A stretch of 64,000 nucleotides of DNA from Paenibacillus polymyxa M1. GTDB taxonomy: Bacteria > Bacillota > Bacilli > Paenibacillales > Paenibacillaceae. The notes below the pieces were generated by a model that made no database searches, was not told where the DNA came from, and saw nothing but the letters and a program-made list of their open reading frames with translations. Positions within the stretch are counted from its first letter, which is position 1; each line of letters starts with the position of its first letter. Shown here in pieces: positions 25,327-36,102 of the stretch. A program made the position numbers and the translations under genes. Location of the stretch: NCBI RefSeq assembly GCF_000237325.1, contig NC_017542.1, positions 1,557,501 through 1,621,500 on the forward strand, read 5' to 3'.

Positions 25327-26598
25327 CTATAAAGATTCCTGAAGGGCCTTAGAAGAAGTGCTGTAATCAGCATAACGGGGAAGCACAATAGTGTAGTATA
25401 TGCCTACCATAACGGTACAAACCCCAACTAATAAAAACAAGAGCTCAATTGAAATAAATGAAGGAAAGCTTACAGCAATGAAACCTAATGTAAGAGACTG
25501 AGACAGCATCATTAACGGATTAATCAAACCTTGCACACGTCCCATCATTTGAGGATCTACAATACGAGGCAGCCATCCTCCTATACCAATGTTAATGAAC
25601 GGAAGGATCAGTGCAATGACAAAATTGATAATCATAAAAGCATAGAGGTGGTTAACAAAACCAAGTATGCACATGCCTATTCCAGCTACCAGAACTCCGG
25701 CTGCAATCATTTGGTGTAGCTTTAGCTTGGCGGAGATGAGCGAAGCGATTAGTGTACCAAGCAACACACCAGCTCCAAAAATAATACCTGTCCAAACCAT
25801 ATACTGCTCATAGTTGCCTGGAGCTAGCTTATATTTAAGGATAAACATCGGTAAAACGCTAAAACCACCATTTAAAATACCGAACATAAAAAAGCCTGAA
25901 ACCAACCAAAGCAATAGTCTGTTGCGTAATATGTAAAGAAACCCTTGTTTAAAATCGATCATGACAAGTTTGAATTTTAATTGTTTAAATTGATGTGCAC
26001 CGTTCGGAAGGCGTACTTCCTCGGGAATTTTGCAAGAACGAATGAGCAGTGCAGACACAATAAAAGAAATAGCATCAATGAGGATGGCTCCAGTAATTCC
26101 AAAGTGCCAGTAAACGACGGCCCCCAGAGTTCCTCCAAATAACATGAAAAGACTCCCCATCATTTGATTGAGGCCTGCGGCAATGGTGTAATCATCTTCG
26201 CTTAATATCCCCTGTATAATGGCACTTTCGGCTGGAAAGAAAAACTTGGAGGCAGCACTACGGATGAAGAGGAGGGCAAATACCAAAGGAATCGAATCGA
26301 TCCAAATAAAAACAAGCAAGCATAAGGATAAAAAGGCGCTAATCCAGTCACAATTAACAGCAATTTTTTGTCTGTCCATCCGATCTGCCAGCACTCCAAC
26401 CACGAGAAATACTACCAGCATCGGGAGCGAATACATTAACTCGGCAAGTGTTGCATAGTAAGGCTGATTTGTAAACCGTTTCAACAAATAAAACATGAAT
26501 GCAGTAACTCCGATAATTCCTCCCATTTGTGAGGCGAAGGTTGCCAGAAAAAATCTGACATAATTCTTGTTTCTGAGTATTTGTTTTAGTCCAGTCAC
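25327..26598 (-). CDS. MFS transporter (drug-efflux type, 12 TM)
   Basis: Protein of 423 residues with twelve hydrophobic segments. Features of the MFS include GVLADRMDRQKIAVNCD between helices 2 and 3 (motif A) and GRVQGLINPLMMLSQS in the second half. Its closest relatives by eye are antibiotic-efflux MFS proteins of the MefA/macrolide-like type (head LRNKNYVRFFLATFASQMGGIIGVTAFMFYLLK). Substrate unknown. A palindrome lies 79 bases upstream of the start. Confidence 0.82.
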   Translation of the reverse strand: MTGLKQILRNKNYVRFFLATFASQMGGIIGVTAFMFYLLKRFTNQPYYATLAELMYSLPMLVVFLVVGVLADRMDRQKIAVNCDWISAFLSLCLLVFIWIDSIPLVFALLFIRSAASKFFFPAESAIIQGILSEDDYTIAAGLNQMMGSLFMLFGGTLGAVVYWHFGITGAILIDAISFIVSALLIRSCKIPEEVRLPNGAHQFKQLKFKLVMIDFKQGFLYILRNRLLLWLVSGFFMFGILNGGFSVLPMFILKYKLAPGNYEQYMVWTGIIFGAGVLLGTLIASLISAKLKLHQMIAAGVLVAGIGMCILGFVNHLYAFMIINFVIALILPFINIGIGGWLPRIVDPQMMGRVQGLINPLMMLSQSLTLGFIAVSFPSFISIELLFLLVGVCTVMVGIYYTIVLPRYADYSTSSKALQESL

Positions 26599-26677
26599 AG
26601 TTCCATCCCTTTCGCTTTCAAAGCGGTTTTTAGATGCCTAAGTAAAATAATAGTGAAAAGTAGGAAAATTGTACAGA

Positions 26678-26699
26678 AAAGTGACTTTAATGTCACTTT
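26678..26699. promoter_or_regulatory. inverted repeat upstream of the MFS gene
   Basis: AAAGTGAC-TTTAAT-GTCACTTT, perfect 8-bp arms. A plausible operator for a repressor of the efflux gene. Confidence 0.4.
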
Positions 26700-26721
26700 A
26701 AGTTTGAATTTGCATCGTATC

Positions 26722-26778
26722 GGCAACTTAAATAACCAGCCATCGGTTGATATCCGACAGCTGGTTATTTAAGTTGCC
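26722..26778. repeat. perfect 19-bp inverted repeat
   Basis: GGCAACTTAAATAACCAGC (26722-26740) is exactly reverse-complementary to 26760-26778; the 19-base loop contains a further TCGG/CCGA pairing. No T-tract on either strand, so it is not a standard terminator. It lies in the divergent region before odhA. Confidence 0.7.
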
Positions 26779-27176
26779 ATGTGCTTGATTCCTGAATCAC
26801 AAAAGGGTGTCAATCTCCAATCTTAATTAAGCTAAATCCTCGCCATTTATAGCGATTACTTTTATATACCAGTCACAGATTTAAGTTCGTGATTAGGATA
26901 TCCGTTTATATCACATCCTAATCTTTAATTGATAAAGACTACAGAATTACAGAATAGCCCGATTCATCTCATTTACGCATGGATATGTTGAGAAAAAGGA
27001 AATGCTCATAGCTAGAAAACTTTATACAATGAAAGAGAAATAAGCACTGTGAAATTCGACTTTTGATCATGGATTTCATATAATGTGAATTGCTTAAATT
27101 AGAGATTTAACAAAACGACAAAATGAAAATGATTTCCGTCCAGCTATGAATTTCAAAATTTGACGGAGGGAACGAG

Positions 27177-30074
27177 ATGACAATGGAAGAGAGCAGCAGA
27201 CAGGTACCTTGGCAGACGTATTACGGACCTAATCTAGGTTATGTGCAGGACCAGTATGAAAAGTATGTAGCGGATCCCGGAACGGTTGATCCGGCTTACC
27301 GCGAGCTGTTTGATCAATGGGGCGAGCCGCCACAATCCGAATATTCGGCTGCTTCCATGATAGACAACAAATTACAAGGCCCCCCCGTAAATGCTTTGGG
27401 GCACCTTGATTCGAACACATTACAGAAAGCGGTTACAGCGGGCAAAATGGTGTGGAATATCCGTGAATACGGACATTTGGCCGCCCAAATCGATCCACTG
27501 GGACTGGATGCAGAGCAGGATACACGTCTGCTTGATCCAGCATCTTACGGTTTAACTGAACAAGACCTAAAGGCTTTTCCAGCCTCTTTAATATGGGATA
27601 ACGCTCCAGCGGGAACACTGAACGGGTGGGAAGCCATTCAACGGCTACGTGTAGCATACACAGGACCGATTGCCTATGAATTTAGTCATATTCATAACGA
27701 GGAGGAACGCCGCTGGCTGAACAGCTATGCAGAATCCGGCTGGTCCTCCAAGCCACTTACAACACAGGAACGCAAGTCGTTGCTGGGCAGATTGGTAGAA
27801 GTAGAACAGTTCGAAGAGTTCTTGCATAAAACATTCGTCGGGCAGAAGCGTTTTTCCATTGAGGGTAATGATGTGCTTGTCCCTGTACTCGACGAGGTTA
27901 TTCGTCTAACCACCAATGCAGGAGCAAGTCATGTCCTGATGGGGATGGCGCATCGTGGTCGTCTGAATGTATTGGCACATGTGCTGGGCAAGCCTTATAG
28001 CAAAATTTTCTCTGAATTTCATCATTCCCCGAATAAGGATCTGATTCCGTCGGAAGGTTCCACTGGAATTAACTACGGCTGGACTGGGGATGTAAAATAT
28101 CATCTGGGTGCGGATCGTTTTGTAAAAGATGGGGAAGCCGTCCAGGCCCGTCTGACATTGGCGAACAACCCAAGTCACCTGGAATATGTGAATCCGGTGG
28201 TGCAGGGATTTTCGCGTGCGGCACAGGAAGATCGCAGTGAGGCTGGTTATCCGAAGCTGGACGTTAGCAAGGCAGCTACCATTATTATGCACGGTGATGC
28301 GGCGTTCCCGGGTGAAGGTATCGTAGCCGAATCACTCAATTTCACCAATTTGCGCGGCTTCCGTAATGGTGGCACAGTGCACATCATTGTGAACAATCGT
28401 CTGGGCTTTACGACAGAGAGTGTTGATTCACGTTCGACCCGTTATGCCAGCGATCTGGCCAAGGGCTACGAAATTCCAATTGTACACGTGAATGCGGATA
28501 ATCCTGAGGCTTGTATTGCAGCGGCTCGTATGGCTGGTGAGTACCGTAATCGCTTCAAGAAGGATTTTCTGATTGATCTGATTGGTTACCGTCGTTATGG
28601 TCACAATGAATCCGATGATCCGGAAACAACTCAACCGCTGGTGTATCGCAAGGTAAAGAATCATCCAACGGTGAGCAAATTATATGCTCAAAAGCTGATG
28701 AAGCAGGGCATAGTGGATGAAGCATTTAGTGCTGGCCTCATTGAGAAGGTCCAAAACCGACTGAAGGAAGCACATGAGCATGTGAAGAATCAACCGGAGG
28801 AGGAGCCTGAATTTACTGCTGTGAAGGCGAAAAAGAATCAGAGCACACCGGTCCGTACTGCGGTTGAAATGAAAAAACTGCGTCAAATTAATGAAAATTT
28901 ACTCAAATGGCCACAGGCTTTTCATGTATATCCGAAGCTGGAACGAATTTTACAGCGTAGAAAAACCGCTCTGAACGAGGGTGAAAAGGTAGATTGGAGC
29001 TTGGCGGAGACACTCGCTTTAGCTACCATTCTAGCAGACGGCAAGCCTATTCGTATGACAGGTCAGGATGCAGAGCGAGCTACTTTTGCTCACCGTAACC
29101 TTGTGCTGCATGAGCCTGAAACCGGGCGTACCCATTGCCCGCTGCATACATTGCCGGAAGCACGTGCTTCGTTCAGTATTCATAACAGTCCATTGTCTGA
29201 GGCATCAGTCCTCGGCTTCGAGTATGGCTATAACGTGTTTTCTCCTGAGACGTTGGTCATTTGGGAAGCGCAATTCGGTGATTTTGCCAACTGTGCGCAG
29301 GTTATTTTCGACCAATTCATTTCCGCTGGCCGTGCCAAATGGAGACAGAAGTCCAGTCTGGTGATGCTGTTACCGCATGGTAGTGAAGGACAAGGACCTG
29401 AGCATACGAGTGCACGTCTGGAGCGTTTCCTCCAGTTGTCTGCACAAAATAACTGGACTGTCGCCAATTTGAGCAGCGCCTCACAGTATTTCCATCTGCT
29501 GCGCCGTCAGGCTGCATTAAGCGAAAGTGAGGAAGCTCGTCCGCTTGTGATGATGTCGCCGAAGAGCCTGATTCGCAACAATCGTGTCGCTTCGCCTGCT
29601 TCTGAATTCAGTGAGGGAACATTCCGTCCTGTGTTGGAGCAATCTGGTCTGGGATCACGTCCGGATCGGGTAGAGCGCATTGTACTGTGCAGTGGCAAGA
29701 TTGCCATTGATCTGGAGGAAGCGTTGGAGAAGGATAAAAACGGGAATGAAGCAGAGGAGCGTTTGCACATTATTCGTGTGGAGCAGCTATATCCTTTCCC
29801 GGCAGAGGAAATTCGGAATATTTTTAGTCGCTTCCCACGTGTTAAGGAGTTCGTATGGGCTCAGGAAGAACCTAAAAATATGGGGGCCTGGAGTTATATG
29901 GAGCCTCGTCTGCGGGAGGTTGTGCCACAGGGAGCGGAAATTCGCTACGCAGGCAGACCGGACCGTTCCAGCCCGGCGAGCGGTTATCAGCAAGTACACA
30001 GCCTAGAACAACAGCGAATTATTCAATCGGCGTTGAAGCAGGATTCCAAAAACAATATTACACTGGGGAGGTAG
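27177..30074 (+). CDS. odhA: 2-oxoglutarate dehydrogenase E1 component
   Basis: Protein of 965 residues, full E1o length. It has the N-terminal E1o helix ([20 protein letters not shown]), the substrate and ThDP sections [18 protein letters not shown] and [19 protein letters not shown], the Mg/ThDP region [11 protein letters not shown], and the C-terminal transketolase-like domain. It decarboxylates 2-oxoglutarate and transfers the succinyl group to the lipoyl arm of OdhB, a step of the TCA cycle. OdhB starts 6 bases after its stop. Start ATG 27177 follows ACGGAGGG. The E3 subunit gene is not here and is probably shared with pyruvate dehydrogenase. Confidence 0.97.
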   Translation: MTMEESSRQVPWQTYYGPNLGYVQDQYEKYVADPGTVDPAYRELFDQWGEPPQSEYSAASMIDNKLQGPPVNALGHLDSNTLQKAVTAGKMVWNIREYGHLAAQIDPLGLDAEQDTRLLDPASYGLTEQDLKAFPASLIWDNAPAGTLNGWEAIQRLRVAYTGPIAYEFSHIHNEEERRWLNSYAESGWSSKPLTTQERKSLLGRLVEVEQFEEFLHKTFVGQKRFSIEGNDVLVPVLDEVIRLTTNAGASHVLMGMAHRGRLNVLAHVLGKPYSKIFSEFHHSPNKDLIPSEGSTGINYGWTGDVKYHLGADRFVKDGEAVQARLTLANNPSHLEYVNPVVQGFSRAAQEDRSEAGYPKLDVSKAATIIMHGDAAFPGEGIVAESLNFTNLRGFRNGGTVHIIVNNRLGFTTESVDSRSTRYASDLAKGYEIPIVHVNADNPEACIAAARMAGEYRNRFKKDFLIDLIGYRRYGHNESDDPETTQPLVYRKVKNHPTVSKLYAQKLMKQGIVDEAFSAGLIEKVQNRLKEAHEHVKNQPEEEPEFTAVKAKKNQSTPVRTAVEMKKLRQINENLLKWPQAFHVYPKLERILQRRKTALNEGEKVDWSLAETLALATILADGKPIRMTGQDAERATFAHRNLVLHEPETGRTHCPLHTLPEARASFSIHNSPLSEASVLGFEYGYNVFSPETLVIWEAQFGDFANCAQVIFDQFISAGRAKWRQKSSLVMLLPHGSEGQGPEHTSARLERFLQLSAQNNWTVANLSSASQYFHLLRRQAALSESEEARPLVMMSPKSLIRNNRVASPASEFSEGTFRPVLEQSGLGSRPDRVERIVLCSGKIAIDLEEALEKDKNGNEAEERLHIIRVEQLYPFPAEEIRNIFSRFPRVKEFVWAQEEPKNMGAWSYMEPRLREVVPQGAEIRYAGRPDRSSPASGYQQVHSLEQQRIIQSALKQDSKNNITLGR

Positions 30075-30079
30075 CGGCT

Positions 30080-31375
30080 GTGAGTGATATTATAGTGCCA
30101 GCAATGGGAGAATCCATCACGGAAGGAACAATCTCCAAATGGCTTGTAAAGGAAGGAGATTCCGTAGGACAGGGAGATGTTCTACTGGAGCTGGAAACGG
30201 ATAAGGTCAATCTGGAAATTAGCGCCGAAGAAGCAGGTGTAGTCCAGAAAATCCTTCGTCAAGAGGGGGATACTGTGGTTATCGGTGAAGCTGTTGGCTT
30301 GATCGGAAACGACAGTGGTGCGGAAGCAACTGGTGCCGGAGAAGCCGCAGCGACTCAAGCGCCTGAAGCGCCGTCCGTAGCAACTTCACAGACTTCCGTA
30401 GAAAGCGGCGGTAAAGCAGTAGAAAAGTCTGCGCCGCCCATCCCCTCCAATAGTGACGGGAATGGTCAGACGGCATCACCATCCGCCCGGAAGCTGGCGC
30501 GTGAGCGCGGGATTGACCTTGAGCAGGTACAAGGAAAGGACCCGCTTGGACGTGTGTTTCAGGAGGACGTAAAAACGCATAACAGCGCTGAAGTATCACG
30601 TACAGCATCTGTACCTGCGTCTCCCGCTGCTGGCAAGTCTGTGTCACCGTCTCCAGCTCAAACAGAGTACAGCAAGCCTGTGGAACGGCAGCGGATGTCC
30701 CGTCGGAGAGCGACGATTGCCAAGCGTCTTGTTGAAGCACAGCAAACAGCCGCCATGCTTACGACTTTTAATGAAGTGGATATGACCGCTATTCTTGATG
30801 TGCGCAAACGCCGTAAAGATAAGTTTAAGGAGAAACATGATGTAGGGCTGGGTTTTATGTCCTTCTTTACGAAGGCAGTGGTTGGCGCGCTCAAGCGCTT
30901 CCCTACTGTGAATGCAGAAATCAATGGCGATGATATCGTACTGAAAAAATACTATGATATCGGGATTGCTGTATCTGCCAAGGAAGGTTTGGTCGTTCCT
31001 GTTGTTAGGGATGCTGATCGGCTTGGTTTTGCTGAAATTGAGAAGAGCATTGCCGATTTGGCTAGCAAAGCTCGTTCCAATTCACTTTCTCTGGGAGACT
31101 TGCAAGGAGGAACCTTTACCATAACCAATGGAGGTATTTTCGGTTCCCTGCTGTCTACGCCAATTCTGAATACGCCGCAAGTGGGTATTTTGGGAATGCA
31201 TAAAATCCAACTTCGCCCGATTGCCATCGACGAGGAACGTATGGAAAATCGTCCGATGATGTATATCGCGTTGTCCTATGACCACCGTATTATTGATGGT
31301 AGCGAGGCGGTCCGTTTCCTGGTAACGGTCAAAGAATTGCTGGAAGATCCCGAATCATTGTTGCTGGAAGGATAA
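30080..31375 (+). CDS. odhB: dihydrolipoyllysine-residue succinyltransferase (E2 of 2-oxoglutarate dehydrogenase)
   Basis: Protein of 431 residues: a lipoyl domain at 1-77 with Lys42 in ETDKVNLEI, an Ala/Pro/Ser-rich linker, a peripheral-subunit-binding domain near 130-165 ([29 protein letters not shown] pattern), and a catalytic domain ending [15 protein letters not shown] with the active His and Asp. It passes succinyl from E1 to CoA. Start GTG 30080 with GGGGAGG upstream. Operon with odhA; terminated at 31419-31447. Confidence 0.96.
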   Translation: MSDIIVPAMGESITEGTISKWLVKEGDSVGQGDVLLELETDKVNLEISAEEAGVVQKILRQEGDTVVIGEAVGLIGNDSGAEATGAGEAAATQAPEAPSVATSQTSVESGGKAVEKSAPPIPSNSDGNGQTASPSARKLARERGIDLEQVQGKDPLGRVFQEDVKTHNSAEVSRTASVPASPAAGKSVSPSPAQTEYSKPVERQRMSRRRATIAKRLVEAQQTAAMLTTFNEVDMTAILDVRKRRKDKFKEKHDVGLGFMSFFTKAVVGALKRFPTVNAEINGDDIVLKKYYDIGIAVSAKEGLVVPVVRDADRLGFAEIEKSIADLASKARSNSLSLGDLQGGTFTITNGGIFGSLLSTPILNTPQVGILGMHKIQLRPIAIDEERMENRPMMYIALSYDHRIIDGSEAVRFLVTVKELLEDPESLLLEG

Positions 31376-31418
31376 AATATATCATTCGAGTGCATCTCCC
31401 TTGTACGTGCATGACAAA

Positions 31419-31447
31419 AGCAGACTCTTGCGGGTCTGCTTTTTTTC
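31419..31447 (+). terminator. intrinsic terminator of odhAB
   Basis: AGCAGACTC-TTGC-GGGTCTGCT followed by TTTTTT. Confidence 0.9.
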
Positions 31448-31516
31448 CTGCATAGTTATAACATAAGGCTATAGACAATTGCAGACATTCAGATACAGAG
31501 AAGGGCGGGAACTGTT

Positions 31517-32047
31517 TTGGACAAAGACTTGCGCTACCCGATTGGACCGTTCGTGGTTCCAGATACCATTACAGAAGAACAGTTGACCACATGGATCGAC
31601 GACATTGCTGAATTGCCTGGACAATTGCGTCAGGCGGTCGAAGGACTGAATGAGCAGCAGTTAAATACGCCTTATCGTGAAGGAGGATGGACGATTCGGC
31701 AGGTTGTTCATCATTTGGCAGACAGCCATATGAACAGCTATATCCGTTTTAAGCTAGCGCTGACAGAAGATACACCGACAATCAAACCCTATGATGAGGG
31801 GCGTTGGGCTGAAATACCAGACGCTAGAGAGCTTCCACTGGAACCTTCGTTGCAATTGCTGGAAGGACTTCATGAACGGTGGGTGACCATGTTGCGTTCA
31901 TTGGGGGAAGATCAGCTACACCGAACATTTATTCATCCTGAATCGGGCCAGACGATCCGTCTGGAACGAAACATTGGCATCTATGCCTGGCATGGCAAGC
32001 ATCACACAGCTCATATTACTTCGCTGAAAGAACGAAATGCATGGTAA
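31517..32047 (+). CDS. DinB-fold metal-dependent hydrolase / bacillithiol transferase (YfiT-like)
   Basis: Protein of 176 residues in the DinB superfamily. Three His metal ligands are visible: in [17 protein letters not shown] and in GKHHTAHI. The LRYPIGPF head and the overall pattern agree with B. subtilis YfiT, of the group now called bacillithiol-dependent transferases. The thiol role is known for relatives and inferred here. Start TTG 31517 with AGGGCGGG upstream. Transcribed alone between two terminators. Confidence 0.85.
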   Translation: MDKDLRYPIGPFVVPDTITEEQLTTWIDDIAELPGQLRQAVEGLNEQQLNTPYREGGWTIRQVVHHLADSHMNSYIRFKLALTEDTPTIKPYDEGRWAEIPDARELPLEPSLQLLEGLHERWVTMLRSLGEDQLHRTFIHPESGQTIRLERNIGIYAWHGKHHTAHITSLKERNAW

Positions 32048-32088
32048 TTAACTCCAAAATGATGCCCTGATGAAAAATAAAGGAATAC

Positions 32089-32136
32089 AAAAGAAGCCTT
32101 TAAAGCCACTTTTATCATGCTTTAAAGGCTTCTTTT
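32089..32136. terminator. bidirectional terminator between convergent genes
   Basis: AAAAGAAGCCTTTAAAGC and its exact reverse complement, 18-bp arms around a 12-base loop, with A/T tracts on both outer sides. It serves the bacillithiol transferase gene (plus) and the lipase gene (minus). Confidence 0.92.
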
Positions 32137-32148
32137 GCTAATTTCTCA

Positions 32149-33153
32149 CTAGGAAGATGACTTGGGCGAAGCTGATAAAGCGGATGCTTCGGAGGCTCCA
32201 GACCCAACGGAAACAGAGGTTGCCCCTGTGTTAATATGACGGTCGAGCCAGTCCACGATGTCACTCATTACCTCGTCGCGATTTGTTTCATGCAACATCT
32301 CATGGCGACCGTCAGGATAAAGGCGATACTCCAAGTCTTGAAGCTCCAGGCTTCGATACATATCCACTAGCGACAACACACCTTTTCCGAACAAGCCCAC
32401 CGGATCACGATCCCCGGCAAAAATATAAACGGGCAGTTTGGGATTAATGTTTTTCAACGAGGAGGGCCAGTGAATTTCTTGCAAAAGCCTGAAAAAATCG
32501 AGGAAAAAGCCTGTCGTGCAAATAGCTCCACATAGTGGGTCGTGCACGAACTGATCTACTTCCTCAGGATCACGGGACAGCCAGTCGAACGCTGTGCGCA
32601 CAGGACGAAAAGCACGGTTAAAGCCGCCAAAGACCATAGCGTTGAGCAGCATGCTACGATGATCCATTCCTTGCAGTTTGGCTTGCAGCAGAGCAACCTG
32701 TTCTCCGAGTTTCAGCAGACTACGTCGTCCGTTGGTTCCCGATAAAATAAACCCGTGATACGCCTGTTGATCATCATACATAATTTTCTGGGTTAAAAAG
32801 GAGCCCATGCTGTGACCCAGTAAAAAACGAGACTGATCAGGGAATTCCTTGGCCGCAATTTCGCCTAGCTCCAGCATGCCTTTTGCCATTCGGTTGAATG
32901 CATTGGCTCCCGGCATACCGAGCTTATCAGGATCACCAGCTGTGCGCCCGTGGCCGATATGATCGTTGGCATACACGCCGTAACCAGAAGCGGTAAGCTT
33001 TTCGGCCAGCCGAATGTAGCGGTAGGACGTCTCACACATGCCATGCGAAACTTGAACGATTCCCTTGATGGGAATGTTCGGCTCGGGCAGCCATCGATAA
33101 GCAAATAGCTCTGTTCCGTCATCTTCAGCGATGGTGAAGGTGTATTCCCGCAT
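32149..33153 (-). CDS. alpha/beta hydrolase, lysophospholipase/monoacylglycerol lipase-like (YtpA-like)
   Basis: Protein of 334 residues. VSHGMCETSYRY gives the oxyanion region, GHSMGSF the nucleophile Ser, DRDPVG the acid and DGRHEMLHE the His. The order matches the monoglyceride lipase/PldB family and B. subtilis YtpA, whose gene also neighbours ytqA and ytqB. The Ser/Ala-rich C-terminal tail is lineage-specific and has no function I can name. Runs 25 bases downstream of manA on the minus strand. Confidence 0.82.
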   Translation of the reverse strand: MREYTFTIAEDDGTELFAYRWLPEPNIPIKGIVQVSHGMCETSYRYIRLAEKLTASGYGVYANDHIGHGRTAGDPDKLGMPGANAFNRMAKGMLELGEIAAKEFPDQSRFLLGHSMGSFLTQKIMYDDQQAYHGFILSGTNGRRSLLKLGEQVALLQAKLQGMDHRSMLLNAMVFGGFNRAFRPVRTAFDWLSRDPEEVDQFVHDPLCGAICTTGFFLDFFRLLQEIHWPSSLKNINPKLPVYIFAGDRDPVGLFGKGVLSLVDMYRSLELQDLEYRLYPDGRHEMLHETNRDEVMSDIVDWLDRHINTGATSVSVGSGASEASALSASPKSSS

Positions 33154-33178
33154 GATTAGACATCACATCCTTTAAGCT

Positions 33179-34153
33179 TTAAGGAAGATAAGATCTAAGT
33201 ACGGTCATTCCGTCATTTAGCGTGTAACCGCCCAAATTAGCAGGGAGCAGGAAGCAATCTCCAGCTTTACAGGAAAGAGACTCCGTATTATTGTCCCATG
33301 TTATGGTCCCACTGCCTTCGCAAATTACAAGAATAGTGAAGCTGTCTTCCGTTGTAGAAAGTGCCCAACTTCCATCTACGATACCCTTTTCAACAACAAA
33401 ATACTCACAGGATGCCAGTTGGAGCCATTCTCCAGGCTGCAGGCCGTCCGTTTTCATCGTTGTTGCGCCTGCACCTTCGTAGGAAGTTACATTAAGGGAG
33501 TCCTCGATGTGCAACTCACGAGGTTTGCCGTCCAGACCGGGGCGATTATAGTCATATAAACGATAGGTTGTATCCGAATTTTGCTGAATTTCAGCAACCA
33601 CTACACCCGCACACAGTGCATGCACGGTTCCAGCGGGGATGAAGAATGTATCGCCAGCTTCAACTGGAACTTGGCGCAAACTGCCCATGATATCTCCGCT
33701 TTCAAGAGCTGTACGCAGACTTTCACGAGTTACACCTTCGGTCAGACCATAAATGATTTTGGCATCAGGCTTGGCATCAAGCACGTACCACATTTCGGTT
33801 TTTCCTAATTCTCCAGCTGGAAGTCCGGCGTAATCATCCGTCGGATGCACCTGAACAGATAAATCATCATTGCAATCCAGCAGCTTGATCAAAAGTGGAA
33901 AACGTCCGCCTTTTTTCGATACGCCCTTTGCCCCAAGCCAATCCTGTCCGTAAGTCTGGCGGATTTCATCCAGCCCTTTTCCAGCCAGCTCGCCATTGAT
34001 GACCGTTGTTGTTCCGTTCGGATGATCGGCAATCATCCATCCTTCACCAATATGTCCTTCTGGTGGGGTTAGACCAAATTGTTCTAAGGCCCGTCCTCCC
34101 CAAACTCTCTCTTTGAACTCAGGTTGGAATTGCAGCGGGTATGGCTTTAGCAT
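33179..34153 (-). CDS. manA: mannose-6-phosphate isomerase, class I
   Basis: Protein of 324 residues (Firmicute-length type I enzyme) with the metal-binding cupin pattern: KLLDCNDDLSVQVHPTDDYA (Gln and His ligands), the Glu in LGKTEMWYVLDAKPDA, and FFIPAGTVHALCAG (His). It interconverts mannose-6-phosphate and fructose-6-phosphate, feeding sugar catabolism or polysaccharide precursor synthesis. Transcribed with the lipase gene. Confidence 0.93.
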   Translation of the reverse strand: MLKPYPLQFQPEFKERVWGGRALEQFGLTPPEGHIGEGWMIADHPNGTTTVINGELAGKGLDEIRQTYGQDWLGAKGVSKKGGRFPLLIKLLDCNDDLSVQVHPTDDYAGLPAGELGKTEMWYVLDAKPDAKIIYGLTEGVTRESLRTALESGDIMGSLRQVPVEAGDTFFIPAGTVHALCAGVVVAEIQQNSDTTYRLYDYNRPGLDGKPRELHIEDSLNVTSYEGAGATTMKTDGLQPGEWLQLASCEYFVVEKGIVDGSWALSTTEDSFTILVICEGSGTITWDNNTESLSCKAGDCFLLPANLGGYTLNDGMTVLRSYLP

Positions 34154-34314
34154 GATTTCTCTCCTCCATAATGAGTAATGAGTACGATCTAACAGAATCA
34201 GGCAATTAAAACGTGCCGCTGGGCAATAAACCGGAAGAATAGACCCATATGGCGCTATAAAATATATGTAAGGCGGCTAAAAAACCGCTCATTACCTAAA
34301 TATGCGAGAATATG

Positions 34315-34330
34315 CGAGTTTAACAACTCG
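34315..34330. terminator. short hairpin after mnmM
   Basis: CGAGTT-TAAC-AACTCG lies directly after the mnmM stop (minus strand). A second GCGG/CCGC hairpin with T-rich loop lies at 34272-34288, and a tandem AATATGCGAG repeat (34299-34318) overlaps it. Termination is plausible but the T-tract is weak. Confidence 0.45.
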
Positions 34331-34333
34331 ACA

Positions 34334-34915
34334 TTATTTCTTTTCAACCGCCACTACGTAAGGTGAAGCGTCTCGTTGTAGTTGACGGTAAATAATGCTT
34401 TGACCGCTGGAGACTGGGAGGGTAGAAGCCCAATGAAGAACAGCTTCCGCTTCTTCCCTGCCTCCAGCATGCCCTGGATATAATACGGCAGTCAAAATAC
34501 CACGCGGTCGCAGCAATTGCAAGGCAGCTTCAAGTGCGACGAGCGTGCTGTCTGTATGCGTGATGACCGTAGGATCGGCGCCTTCGGACGGTAAGTAGCC
34601 AAGGTTAAACATGACCGCAGCCACTTTACCATGCAGCAGGTCTGGGACGACCTCCCGCATGTGCTCATGGCCTTGCAGCAATAGTGATACTTCCGCTAAT
34701 GAAGGGGAGGTGTCTTCTTCCAGTCGACGACGAGCGTAATCCAAAGCTGCTTGCTGGATATCGAAGCCATAGACGCGGCCCCGTTTGCCAGCAGCTTTAG
34801 CCAGAAACAACGTATCTGCTCCTGTGCCGACGGTGGCGTCTACGGCAGTATCGCCTGGCTGCACCCGCGCAGCTACTAATTGATGAGCATAGCTCAGAAC
34901 AGACAGGAATCCCAT
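34334..34915 (-). CDS. mnmM: class I methyltransferase, tRNA (mnm5s2U34) methyltransferase MnmM (YtqB-like)
   Basis: Protein of 193 residues with SAM motif AVDATVGTGADTLFLA at about residues 23-38, YGFDIQQAAL and VMFNLGYLPS (NPPY-like motif NLGY). The pattern matches B. subtilis YtqB, shown to methylate nm5U34 to mnm5U34 in tRNA. Its start abuts the stop of the radical-SAM gene mnmL, as in B. subtilis ytqA-ytqB. Confidence 0.88.
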   Translation of the reverse strand: MGFLSVLSYAHQLVAARVQPGDTAVDATVGTGADTLFLAKAAGKRGRVYGFDIQQAALDYARRRLEEDTSPSLAEVSLLLQGHEHMREVVPDLLHGKVAAVMFNLGYLPSEGADPTVITHTDSTLVALEAALQLLRPRGILTAVLYPGHAGGREEAEAVLHWASTLPVSSGQSIIYRQLQRDASPYVVAVEKK

Positions 34916-35869
34916 TTAAGACTTCCTCCAGTATTTTCCCTGCCACGTTTCACGTGATTTCAGTTCATTATCAATGCCGTTGAGCACTTCCCATTTTTTA
35001 AGCGACCACATGGGGCCCATCAGTAAATCGCGTGGTGCATCTCCGGTCAACCGATGAACGATCATTTCAGGGGGTAAAAACTCCAACGTATCTACAATAA
35101 GCTTAATGTACTCGTCCTTTTCCAGAAAGCGTAGCAATCCTGCTTCGTACTGCTTGACCATTGGCGTTTTGCGCATGAGATGCAGCAGATGGATTTTGAT
35201 GCCCTGCACATCCATAGCAGCTACTGCACGTCCTGTATCAAGCATCATTTCATGCGTCTCTTGCGGTAGGCCATAAATGATGTGGGCGCACACACGGATA
35301 TTCCGCTTGCGCAGTTTTTCCACTGCATCCAGATAGCACTGCGTATCATGAGCACGATTAATCAGCTCAGAGGTCGATTCATGAACGGTTTGCAGACCCA
35401 TTTCGACCCACAGATACGTGCGTTCGTTCAGCTCGGCTAGATAATCGACTACATCATCAGGCAGGCAATCGGGACGTGTAGCGATGGACAGACCGACAAC
35501 ACCGGGCTGCTCCAAAATAACCTCGAAATATTCTCGCAGTTCCTCAACCGGGGCATACGTATTGGTGTAGGCTTGAAAATAGCCAATATATTTAGCGTTG
35601 GGCCATTTTAAATGCTGGCGATCCCGAATCGTATTGAACTGGGTGACCAAATCATCGCGGCGACGTCCGGCAAAATCGCCTGATCCACGTGCACTACAAA
35701 AGGTACAGCCACCTTTGGCAATGGAACCATCGCGATTTGGGCAAGTAAAACCCGCATCCAGCATGACTTTAAACACTTTATTTTGAAATTGCTCGCGCAT
35801 TTCGTAATTCCATGTATGGAACCGTTTATCTCCCCACAGGAGAGGAGCAGGCAACAAATCTGTTTTCAT
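34916..35869 (-). CDS. mnmL: TIGR01212-family radical SAM protein, MnmL (YtqA-like)
   Basis: Protein of 317 residues with the radical-SAM Cys set C43, C55, C58 (TCPNRDGSIAKGGCTFC, a CX11CX2C variant) and barrel features (HIIYGLPQETHEMMLDTGR). It is homologous to B. subtilis YtqA, which acts with YtqB to convert cmnm5U34 to nm5U and mnm5U in tRNA. AGGAGT lies 6 bases before the start on the minus strand. Two-gene operon with mnmM. Confidence 0.88.
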   Translation of the reverse strand: MKTDLLPAPLLWGDKRFHTWNYEMREQFQNKVFKVMLDAGFTCPNRDGSIAKGGCTFCSARGSGDFAGRRRDDLVTQFNTIRDRQHLKWPNAKYIGYFQAYTNTYAPVEELREYFEVILEQPGVVGLSIATRPDCLPDDVVDYLAELNERTYLWVEMGLQTVHESTSELINRAHDTQCYLDAVEKLRKRNIRVCAHIIYGLPQETHEMMLDTGRAVAAMDVQGIKIHLLHLMRKTPMVKQYEAGLLRFLEKDEYIKLIVDTLEFLPPEMIVHRLTGDAPRDLLMGPMWSLKKWEVLNGIDNELKSRETWQGKYWRKS

Positions 35870-35979
35870 GGGAGGACTCCTTTTTTTACGATCACCCTAT
35901 TGTAACAAAATTCAATCTTAAATGGGAATCACTTGACCGAGAAAGTCATTAAAAAGTGCTGATTTTATAGCTTTGCGGA

Positions 35980-36008
35980 TTGAAAAAGGTTACACAATAT
36001 GTTATATT
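35980..36008 (+). promoter_or_regulatory. promoter before the 65-residue hypothetical gene
   Basis: TTGAAA (35980-35985), 17-base spacer, TATATT (36003-36008). The transcript would have a leader of about 160 bases containing a CCTGAAGA/TCTTCAGG hairpin and the short reading frame at 36103-36165. Confidence 0.5.
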
Positions 36009-36102
36009 GTAAGCGGTACCAGACATATGATAAAAGGACTGTTTTTGATCCTGAAGATAAAAAGTTATCAGTTGCTAATGACTATTCTTCAGGGAGGCAG
36101 CT

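Larger units (their letters stand above)
26599..27176. other. 578-base intergenic region between the MFS gene and odhA
   Basis: The two genes diverge here. The region holds the 8-bp inverted repeat at 26678-26699 and the 19-bp one at 26722-26778, otherwise AT-rich sequence with no supported gene. It must contain promoters in both directions. A weak Fur-like match (TGAAAATGATTTCC) lies at 27123-27136. Confidence 0.6.

Noticed and set aside
27123..27137. Fur-like match TGAAAATGATTTCC before odhA
   Set aside because: Only about 11 of 14 positions match and there is no iron-related gene; treated as chance in an AT-rich region.
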